Shown here in pieces: positions 11,922 through 22,300 of a stretch of 64,000 bases of DNA (positions within the stretch are counted from its first letter, which is position 1; each line of letters starts with the position of its first letter). The notes under the pieces are model-generated. The model ran no database searches and had not been told where the DNA came from. It saw nothing but the letters and a program-made list of their open reading frames with translations. The translations under genes were made by a program, and so were the position numbers. Source of the stretch: Ophiura sarsii (Eukaryota > Echinodermata > Ophiuroidea > Amphilepidida > Ophiuridae); NCBI GenBank assembly GCA_035610835.1, contig CM069444.1, positions 1,538,614-1,602,613 of the forward strand, read 5' to 3'.

Positions 11922-13840
11922 ATAATAATAATAATAAAATAATAAAACCGCATTTATATAGCGCTTTACGAAACACCTCAAAGCGCTTAACAAACATAAA
12001 AGAACAATATACAATGTAAATCAAAAATGTTTATAATCTAGTCAACTGGACTTTTATTGTTTGGCGACAGTTTCACATCCTATCCCGGATGTATCGTCAG
12101 GCCGACTGATGTTCTAGTGGCTTTGCTTGACCCGTGACGGGGTCAAGGAGTTCAAACGTCGAGGGATCTTGTTGACCGCTGGAGTGTAGGCCCCCGCTAG
12201 GTTGTGACGTAGGCCCCCTCCTCTGTTGAGAGTTGGCTCCTCTCGCTTCACATACACTGCTTCCTTATCCCCTCTTTCGAACCACCGCGATTCGCGGTCC
12301 AAGATCAGAACCTCCTTATTGTCAAATGTGTGATGGGTGCTGTTGAGATGAGTCGGCCTGACGATACATCCGGGATAGGATGTGAAACTGTCGCCAAACA
12401 ATAAAAGTAAGTCCAGTTGACTAGATTATAAACATTTTTGATTGATTTTAACTACCTGGATGACTGACAACATTCATAAACATAATATACAATGTACACA
12501 TGAATTTTAAAAAAAACGCATAAAACTAAGACAAGGAAAAAACAAAAACTACTACTTAATGTAAGAATGTTCTGACAGATTGAAAAGATGAGTCTTCAGT
12601 GCAGTCTTGAAGCATCCGATAGATTTGATTATGCGGATGGTCGTTGGTAGTTGATTCCACAGCTTTGGTGCCGCGGAGGAAAACGAACGATCACCGTATG
12701 TTGCAGTATGTATAGCTTTGACAGAAGGGGGCTCTAATAACTTGCCTCCCGCTGTTGATGATCTTAAGTTCCTCGCGGGAGTGTGGATAGTCAGCATGTA
12801 TGTATTGCGGTGCAAGTCCATTAATAGCCTTAAACACGAGTAACAAGATCTTGAACTTGGTTCTCTTACTGATGGGCAGCCAATGCAACTGACGGAGAAC
12901 AGGTTTCATGTGGACGTGGCCTCGAACACCGGTGACAAGCCTTGCAGCGGCGTTTTGCACTCTTTGGAGTCTGTCAATTTCATTCTGAGGAAGACCATAC
13001 AATAAACTGTTACATGAGTCAAGTCTTGAGCTCACATAGGCGTGAACCAAAGTTTCTGCTGACGCTTTGTTCAGGTAAATTCTGAGTTTGCCAATATTGT
13101 AGAGAGCAAACGAAGCACCGCGGCAAACACTACTCACATGTTTATTCATGGTAACATGATCGTCGATGACAACACCCAGATTACGTGCAGACGATGAGGT
13201 TGCGACAGCTGCTTCGCCGACACGAAGAGACGGAATTTGTGTGGTAGAGGTGAATCGCAAAGTTAGATGAAGGACTTCTGTTTTATTGTCATATAGCATC
13301 AGCTGATTTGTCATCATCCAACTTCTGTCCGAAATGCACTTTTCAAGTCGAGATATAGCGATGTCCTGCTCGTGATCATTGAAACCAAAATAGACCTTGG
13401 TGTCATCCGCATAAATCATGCACTTTAGACCATGTGACGTGATTATGTCCTCAACTGGGGCAGAATAAAATGAGAATGCCATTGGTCCGAAGACCGATTT
13501 TTGAGGCGCACCCCGATGAACTTGCTTCCAATCTGATCGTACACCGTCTATAACAACACATTGTTGCCGCTCTTTGAAGTATGATGTCATCCAACGGAGT
13601 GCGGTGCCTGTGATACCAAACGTGTTTGAAAGCGTTTAAGCAGAACAGAGTGGTCAAGCGTGTCAAACGCCGCTGAGAGATCTAACAGCACTAGAATGAC
13701 GTGTTGATGATCGTCAACAGCCCGCAGGATATCATTTGTAACACTGACGAGCGCCGTCTCAGTACTGTGGTATTTGCGATATGCTGATTGGTGATTTGCA
13801 TTTAAATTGCGTAATTCCTTACCATGCATTAGGGCCATAA
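11922..13840 (-). pseudogene. L2/CR1-like LINE, 5' truncated, with frameshifts
   Basis: Reading leftward from about 13838: [16 protein letters not shown] and [13 protein letters not shown] (RT motif A), then a frameshift. Next are the motif B region with PQKS where PQGS is expected, and YADDTKVYF (catalytic motif C). The RLQRVQNAAARLVTG and LHWLPISKR C-terminal blocks follow, then another frameshift to APKLWNQLPTTIR, the standard end of L2/CR1 proteins. The 3' UTR ends on the plus strand at an ATA/ATAA repeat (11922-11945) beside GCATTTATATAGCGCTTTAC, a common terminal signature of this LINE class. The Gly-to-Lys change in motif B and the frameshifts mark a dead copy. A Penelope fragment sits in the 3' UTR. 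Confidence 0.88.
12018..12442 (-). mobile_element. Penelope-like element fragment, GIY-YIG C-terminus, inverted duplication
   Basis: On the minus strand a frame (12401-12114) reads HHTFDNKEVLILDRES, then RWFERGDKEAVYVK, then EEPTLNRGGGLRHNL. This is the carboxy end of the GIY-YIG endonuclease of Penelope-like elements. The fragment is bracketed by a near-perfect ~88-bp inverted repeat (12021-12107 and 12351-12440; one 3-nt indel), so part of the element is present twice, in opposite orientation. It splits the LINE 3' UTR: ATATACAATGTA stands on both sides (about 12008 and 12487). Confidence 0.72.
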
Positions 13841-14261
13841 TTTCACGAGTCTAGTGCTACGCCTAAACCAATAACGTCGTCGAAAACAGCACCTCACTGT
13901 GTATGATTTTGGGATTAATGACGAAAAAACAAACTACATGTAGTTGCTGACAGAAAACGTCCCCGTTGATCAGCAAACGTCCCCGTTGATCAGCTTATTT
14001 AAAGTTTTGAGTAAAATAAATCTCTACATACATCTTGATTATGATTATATTGAGTATATACAGTGCATAATCGATCACCTTTATTAACTCGTATCACTTG
14101 AAGAAACTGACATGAAAATTGAAAGTGATTCGAGTTCTTCTTGATTTCCGCATGCTATTGACGTGATCTGATGGTTTCTATAGTGATTCCTGCTAGACTT
14201 GATTTCTGCGTAATTATATTATATATTAGTTATTTTCTCGACACAAGAGTTATACGTGGAA
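13841..14261. promoter_or_regulatory. Region downstream of the receptor gene with candidate polyadenylation signal
   Basis: A 21-bp direct duplication (AACGTCCCCGTTGATCAGC twice) lies at about 13956-13996. TTTATT at 14080-14085 is AATAAA on the minus strand, in the right orientation to end the receptor transcript. If it is used, the 3' UTR would be about 1.7 kb and include the whole 43-bp minisatellite. This is inference from a hexamer only. Confidence 0.3.
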
Positions 14262-15772
14262 CTCAAATCGACTCAACAGCATGCCCAACATGACACTGGC
14301 TGCTCTCAAATCGACTCAACAGCATGCCCAATAGGACACTGGCTGCTCTCAAATCGACTCAACAGCATGCCCAATAGGACACTGGCTGCTCTCAAATCGA
14401 CTCAACAGCATGCCCAATAGGACACTGGCTGCTCTCAAATCGACTCAACAGCATGCCCAATAGGACACTGGCTGCTCTCAAATCGACTCAACAGCGTGCC
14501 CAATAGGACACTGGCTGCTCTCAAATCGACTCAACAGCATGCCCAATATGACGCTGGCTGCTCTCAAATCGACTCAACAGCATGCCCAATAGGACACTGG
14601 CTGCTCTCAAATCGACTCAACAGCATGCCCAATATGACGCTGGCTGCTCTCAAATCGACTCAACAGCATGCCCAATAGGACACTGGCTGCTCTCAAATCG
14701 ACTCAACAGCATGCCCAATATGACGCTGGCTGCTCTCAAATCGACTCAACAGCATGCCCAATAGGACACTGGCTGCTCTCAAATCGACTCAACAGCATGC
14801 CCAATAGGACACTGGCTGCTCTCAAATCGACTCAACAGCATGCCCAATAGGACACTGGCTGCTCTCAAATCGACTCAACAGCATGCCCAATAGGACACTG
14901 GCTGCTCTCAAATCGACTCAACAGCGTGCCCAATAGGACACTGGCTGCTCTCAAATCGACTCAACAGCATGCCCAATAGGACACTGGCTGCTCTCAAATC
15001 GACTCAACAGCATGCCCAATAGGACACTGGCTCCTCTCAAATCGACTCAACAGCATGCCCAATAGGACACTGGCTGCTCTCAAATCAACTCAACAGCATG
15101 CCCAATAGGACACTGGCTGCTCTCAAATCGACTCAACAGCATGCCCAATAGGACACTGGCTGCTCTCAAATCGACTCAACAGCATGCCCAATAGGACACT
15201 GGCTGCTCTCAAATCGACTCAACAGCATGCCCAATAGGACACTGGCTGCTCTCAAATCGACTCAACAGCATGCCCAATAGGACGCTGGCTGCTCTCAAAT
15301 CGACTCAACAGCATGCCCAATAGGACACTGGCTGCTCTCAAATCGACTCAACAGCATGCCCAATAGGACACTGGCTGCTCTCAAATCGACTCAACAGCAT
15401 GCCCAATAGGACACTGGCTGCTCTCAAATCGACTCAACAGCATGCCCAACAGGACACTGGCTGCTCTCAAATCGACTCAACAGCATGCCCAACAGGACAC
15501 TGGCTGCTCTCAAATCGACTCAACAACATGCCCAATAGGACACTGGCTGCTCTCAAATCGACTCAACAGCATGCCCAATAGGACACTGGCTGCTCTCAAA
15601 TCGACTCTACAGCATGCCCACTAGGACACTGGCTGCTCTCAAATCGACTCAACAGCATGCCCAATATGACACTGGCTGCTCTCAAATCGACTCAACAGCA
15701 TGCCCAATAGGACACTGGCTGCTCTCAAATCGACTCAACAGCATGCCCAATAGGACACTGGCTGCTCTCAAC
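14262..15772. repeat. 43-bp minisatellite, about 35 copies, next to the receptor stop codon
   Basis: The unit is CTCAAATCGACTCAACAGCA followed by TGCCCAATAGGACACTGGCTGCT. Copies are nearly identical, with point variants such as ATATGACGC at about 14546, 14632 and 14718. Those recur every second copy, giving an 86-bp higher-order period. As 43 is not a multiple of three, three-unit (129-bp) frames stay open by chance. The array ends 10 bp before the complement of the receptor stop codon and is probably transcribed as 3' UTR. Confidence 0.95.
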
Positions 15773-15781
15773 TTCAGCTTG

Positions 15782-16369
15782 TCAGAACATTACCCTGACT
15801 CGATCATTTGTGACTCCAGCACTGATTGACTGAACCGGACTCGTGGCTCGATCCTCGGATGACTCGCTAGAATCATTAGCGACTCCTACACTGATTGACT
15901 GCACTGGACTCCTGGCTCGATCCTCGGATGACTCGCTAGAATCATTAGCGACTCCGGCATTGATTGACTCCACAACTGTACTCTTGACTCGACCCTCGGA
16001 TGACTCCCTATCAGCATTTGTGACTCCTACACTGACTGACTGCACAGGACTCCTGGCTCGACTCTCGGATGATTCGCCATAACCATTTGTGTTTGGATCA
16101 GTCTTGCTTACGGATGATGTAAAGGATGTCGTATTCGTTTTAACCGTTGATTGCATGTATGGTTTGGATTTACCGGAAGCGCTAGATGTTGTGGATACCA
16201 TTAATTTTCGGCGCCAAAGCTTTCCCGCGCGCCCCGTGACAACCAGAGCCATAAACACGAAGACGCCCTGCAATGAGTTGAGGATTGTGTAGATGTAATT
16301 CAGGACGATATTGGTTACAAAGATTTGCAAGAAACCCAACAGCCACGGAAGTCCCATCAAGATGGTCAG
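15782..16369 (-). CDS. Receptor exon 7: TM6-TM7 and repeat-containing cytoplasmic tail
   Basis: Acceptor TTTTTCACAG|CTG, phase 0, 195 codons plus TGA at 15784-15782. TM6 is LTILMGLPWLLGFLQIFVTN and TM7 LNSLQGVFVFMALVV, both typical of the Methuselah/adhesion class. After GRAGKLWRRK comes a Ser/Thr-rich tail and four ~23-residue repeats of the type ESSEDRARSPVQSISVGVAN. The repeated R-x-x-S-P and S-S-E-D/S motifs look like phosphorylation targets; this is inference. Confidence 0.9.
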   Translation of the reverse strand: MTILMGLPWLLGFLQIFVTNIVLNYIYTILNSLQGVFVFMALVVTGRAGKLWRRKLMVSTTSSASGKSKPYMQSTVKTNTTSFTSSVSKTDPNTNGYGESSESRARSPVQSVSVGVTNADRESSEGRVKSTVVESINAGVANDSSESSEDRARSPVQSISVGVANDSSESSEDRATSPVQSISAGVTNDRVRVMF

Positions 16370-19300
16370 CTGTGAAAAAATGTCAAACAAAAGGATTATT
16401 TATACTAAGTCTTATCATTCATTTTATTACGCGCGCGTAGTTGTAAAGCGATTGTCAGTTCACTGGACAACTCGCGGCTACTAGCATAAAACAGGGCATT
16501 CAACACGTTCAAGTAAAATCAATTGGAAAAAAATTAATTGGAAAACGTACAATATGTTAACATACAATATGCGCTCACACCTTCCAAAAAGCCTTCTGAA
16601 ACAAAACATAGTTTATGATTTGACATTTTTTGGGGAAGTGTATGCATTTCAATGGCACGTCTTACACCTAAATTGGTCGACATTTGAAACTAACATAATT
16701 TTTTCTCTTTTCTCTCGGCACAAATTGCTGACATCGACATCGGCAGGATTTGTCAATACATTGTCTGGTGGTAACGCCACTGATTGGCACAACATTGTAT
16801 TAATAAGTAATATAATATAAATACCGCTTGTTTACCTTTATGTAAATAGTGGCTTCCAAAGTCAAGCGTTTGGATTTCTTTGTGCTTCTTGCAGAAGATA
16901 TCTTTCGACGAAAATGCACAACAGCGTAGATGAACAGCCCAGTGTTGAAGAGGAGCAATACTCCTACAGGAGCAGCAAAACCCCACAAACTGGCAAAGCC
17001 ATCGTGCCCAACGAGCCAACATATGGCGCCATTCTTTACACCGTAGATAGGGGCAATGGCGGTACAATCACAAAAGTGAAGAGTGACGCACACCGCAACA
17101 ATGAGCACCGGTCCTCCCCAAGCGTAGGCTGCATATGGGGCCAAAAAGCGCATGCCATTGGATTTGTTCAGAAGGACAGTTTTGCGCGTCAGAGTTTTAG
17201 TTGTGACGAGACTTAAGGCATTCATCCAAAAGAATCCACCGAGCCACGCAAAATGATTTAGGATTGCCGATGAAATACACATATCTTTTGAAATAAGAAG
17301 TGATGGAGCCAGTATGAACATGAGCTGGGCAACGAAGAAGGCAAATAGAAAGTTCATTGTAATCTGGCCCGTTATGTTTCGTAGCTCTCTGAAGACGCAA
17401 TAGCTAAGAAATGTCGCGAATGTAGCAATGAGCGAGAGGATGAAAAAGACAAAAGATATCCACAGTAATGCAGTCTCTAATTTATTAGGACCGTAATAGT
17501 TTGAATTATAGAGCAGAGAATTACACACATGTATGGTGTCATTTTCCCCATCTCGGTACTCGCCTTCTAGCAAAATTGTGCCCGATGCCTCGTGTAGAAC
17601 GCTCGAGCTGTTAACAATAAATGAATATTCATCGGGGCCGAGCTTTATCTCTTTACAATCTTCATTTCCCGGACGGCATACGACTGTGGTAACATTGAGG
17701 AAGTATCCACCCTTATCAGCTCGCCAGATGTATTCGGACGTCATCCGTACAATGCCATCGCTTTGGAAGATGTTTTCGTGGGTGCGATTATTGATCTTTA
17801 CGGTTAAAACGCCAAATTCAACTACATTACGTGAGCACACGTTATGAGCCGTATTATTAGAAGCGTCAGAGTCGTTTAATTCTGACATTATGGTAACTAC
17901 TAAAGTTGAGACATTGCATAACGGAGAAGTCACGTGATTCACATACGTTGTGCTATTGGTAGACACTTGTAACATCGCCGCCTCCAATGTGTTTATCACA
18001 ACCATGGAAAGTGCGTGGCCATTCACCATGACAACCAACACATTTCGATATGCCGTTATTTCTAAAGCAGACTCTGGTACCTCGGTCGGAGAATCTGTGT
18101 TGTTTCCAAACACAGATTCCAATAGAATTGCTTGGACACAGCCGAATGTATCGTTGCTAACGTTGCCCTCGGGACTTTCATCGGATACTGGTTGTTCGGT
18201 TATTACTGGTATCGATTTACATGTTCCCTCATCATCAAGTCTATACCCAGTGGAGCAGCTGAATATTCGACACATTTGTTGGAAATGGTCAAATATTTGT
18301 CCTGGTTGGCATTGTATGCTTCTATCACCCGAGATATCGAACAGTGTAAAAAGGTCCGCCACTGGTGGTGGAAGTGGACGTGGTGGAACTGGAGGTGGTC
18401 CTTGAAATATTAAAAGAAAAATCATGTTTAATGACTTTATATACATGTAGAACAATAAATAACACTAACGATTACGGTTTCAATCAATCAACCGAAATGG
18501 AAATGGTGCGGGATAACACCGATTCCTATATCCAATACGAACATTGTAACGAACCCACAAATGTTTGATTTAATTGTAAGAAATATTGTTTCATGGTTAA
18601 TGAAACTCATGTTTACTTTGAAATTAGAAGCATAAGGCTTGAACAACTAACTGGGTCCAGGTCTTATTAATGAGTCCTCAATCTGTATATTGCCATTTAT
18701 TGGCCCCTTAGCACCCCGTTTTAATTTACTTACTTCCGGCGAGGGGTTTGTCATACTGTATATAATAACAATATCCGTCTGGCTTGTCTGGTCTGTCTGC
18801 GACCAAAGGAAGTTGGAGCTGGATACTTCTATTTTCAGGGTAAACGTTATCGCACACAGCACAGAATATGTTCCGGTAAGCTTTATCGTTGACAAATATT
18901 GGGGCATAATTTGCCAAGCAGTTTTCCCTAATCTGCACATGAAGTTCGCATACCATAGGCTCAATATCTGCGTCCATGTAATAACATGAACGCGGTGCAT
19001 CAGTTAACGATGGCGGTCTAACGCCAATTATGACGAAATCGTCTACAGTTTCAAGCTTCCAAACTTCGACATATTCAAGTTGCTGGGGATCTAGGAGATC
19101 CGGCTGATTACATACTGCACAGTACAAATTCCGGTACACCGTAGATCGTAGTCCGGGTGTTGGTGTGTACTGGACGGGGACGAACGTTACAGGATCTGTT
19201 AAATTTGTTTTCCCTTCACACATTTTATTTATGTAATCGCCATCCCATTGATAGGAATCACTGCAAGTACTAACCACGAAATAACCAAGCTGAAAGTGAG

Positions 19301-22300
19301 TCGGTATCTGACCACCACTGCGGAATAACGGAATCACTGTACACGTTTCTTCAACATTGATGATGCTAGTGGCATCAGGGCAGTTCGTATTGATCGAGAA
19401 ATCAGTACAACAGTCTCTGTAACTTTGACAAAGTGGATCGCACTTACATCCTGTACGTGTAAATGTGTCCTGATTGCACTCAGAGCCACACGTATGTGAG
19501 CTTCTGTCGGGATCTGTATCAAAAGATATTGGTCATAATTATGATGTGTCATGAGTTGGAACCCCCTTTCTGTGACACAGGTAATAAAGCAGGAAAAAGA
19601 ATGGAGGTTTTGCTTCTAACATTTATAGGTCGGAGTGACGTCACATGCCGTTTGCTGATGTAAACAGCAGTCTCTTCACACGGCCTCACGCGATCACTAG
19701 GAACGATCTTGTGTACGGTTTAGAGCGCAGAAACTGATGTGTTAAAACATTTTGCTTTGTTGTCAACGGCAAATGACAAAAATACCCGGATGACCGGGGC
19801 GACCTATAGCATTCAAAGGCAGCATGGGAGTATGAAAAAAGTTATAAATATTAAAAGCATATAATATTTCACAAAGGATGTGTAGAGGTAATATGGGTGA
19901 AAGATGAAAGAATGTACTAAAATTATAACTGCGGAGAGGAAATTGGCTCGTTTGTTTAGGCCTATATCTTAGATTTAAATGAACTAATATGAAAGCACTT
20001 GGTCAGGAACCTTTTGTGTTCGGTGTATATATTCAGTGCGCAAAATACCACTACATAAAATACATTTGATCTCATTGAATGTGACCTCCTTATTCCTGAA
20101 ATATAACCAATTCAGTCACAAGAGTGTGAATTCCACTTTCGAACTAAAATTTGACTTTCACCAGACAAATGTTGTTATTGAGATCCCATTGATGATTGTC
20201 ATTTTGCACCAATGTATTGCTTCAAATGCATCTCTTATATTAACTATCTGTTTGTAATAGATTACGGATGAAAATGTCTTACGTTCAATTCATTCTTGAT
20301 TTTAACATTACGCATGTTTAGATTTGATAGATGTTATTGATTATGTTCAATTATTCTCTGAATGACAATTATACACAAGATAAGTCATCAACACTTGAAA
20401 AGTAGCCAAAGCCGAATTTGATATATCTTGTTTGATTTGCCATAATTTCTTAACAAAACCTCCAAATTAGACAGAAGAAAATTCTTATGATGGTATATGA
20501 AAGATCATAGTATATAATCATTACTTTTTCCGGTCCAAGAAAATAAATCAAATTTGAAATGGGACATTTTTGACATACCCTGTATAAATATTGATAAAGG
20601 CAAGTACCGGTGGTAATTACATTTATTGTGTTTATCTGTAATTTGCCATATGACAAATTCTTGGAACACCGGTTAGTAACACAAAAGAAAAAAGAATAAC
20701 AAATGACAAAGTAGATGTGACATGGCAGTCTGTAATAAATACAAGTGCCCAACAAAAGAAAGTCATACACTTTGTTTATACCGGGTGGTTCAAAAATAAG
20801 TTGACCCAAGTTCAAAGTCATTTTTCAACCACATAATTAGTTTCAGAGAATTTCTGTTTACTTGGTCTTGATCAGCAGTAAAATTTGAAATTATCCTGAA
20901 CAAATGGCGCGTTTAGCTTGTTTGGTTCTTCAGATATGGTTCATTAAAGAACGTATGCACAAAACTGACTTGTCCACGGGAGCGTCATTTAGTTTTTATC
21001 TTCAACAAAACAGCATGCTCTAGATTCAGAATTTAAAAGCCCGCCCTTACAAAGTATCCCAATCTCTGTGCTTATGTGCCATTCACATTCAACAAAGAAA
21101 CGTAGGTACGTAGGTAGGTAATGTCATGCACCAGGCAGATGTTTCAGATGTTTCCCTTTTTCTTTTTCTCCTTTTTTTCACAATTCGTGACCAATCGTGT
21201 GTAAGGTCACTTTGTTCATTCTATCTCTACTAAACATGCTAAAGGACGCTCCCGTGGACAAGACAGTTTTGTGCATGCTCTCTGTAATGAACCATATCTG
21301 AAGAACCAACCAAGCTAAATTTACCATTTGTTCAGGATAATTTCAAAACTTATTGCTGATCAAGACTAAGTAAACAAAAATTCTCTGAAACTATAACATG
21401 TAGTTGAAAAGTTACCTAGAACTTGGGTCAACTTGTTTTTTGAACCACCCGGTAGAGTAACTTCCAATTATTGTTGACCGAACAGGCAAGATAGGCATAG
21501 ACATCTGGATGAATCTTGTTGCCACAATTTCATACCAAATTTACCACAAAACAACAAAGATTGCCATGATTAGCACCAGTTAATACTAGCAATTCGTGAC
21601 GCTTCTAAATTCACAAAGCACATAATCCCGTATTTGTCCCCGGTATTATATCACTGCACAGTTCCCCTGCCCGGGCTAATTCAAATTCAAACTGTCATGC
21701 ATTGGAAGTGTATCATGTGTGGTCGATATCCCCAGCGGTCATTCAGGTCATGCAATGCATACATAGCATTTTCTCTCCGCAAAGTGTATTGAAAATGTGA
21801 ATCGTGGCTTTGGTACCAAATAAATTGTGCCTAAAAGATTCATCCAAATGTCAATCTAACCTGTTTGGTCGAACATAATTGGAAGTCACTCTATAGGACA
21901 TAAACAAAGTGCATGACTTTCTTTTGTTGAGTTTTCCATTAAGGACTTGGTATCCAACATTGCTCAAACCATTAACAATTTGTTGTTGTTGATGTCGTAC
22001 TTATCCAAATGTTACTGGTATAGTTGTTTTAAAATACCGTATACAATGTATTTCAATCTGAGTCATTTCAAATTCATCAACATATAACGCTGTACATTTT
22101 GAGCATTGTATCTTAACACTTTTCACGCGGCAGGCGTCTGCTGACGATATTCCAAAATGTAACAGAATATTTTCCAAAAATTTCAAAATTGTTGAATTTC
22201 ATTACCATATTTGGAATCATCATGAGAAATGCATCGAAATAAGTATAAACATGTCTAATAATCCTTGAGATAGACCTTGCAAGTTGGGAAAGGTTTCTAA

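Noticed and set aside
14496..15829. Five to six 60-71 codon plus-strand frames
   Set aside because: Products of the 43-bp minisatellite in its 129-bp frame cycle.
17950..18405. 151-codon plus-strand frame
   Set aside because: It is the opposite strand of receptor exon 6, which has domain and splice support.
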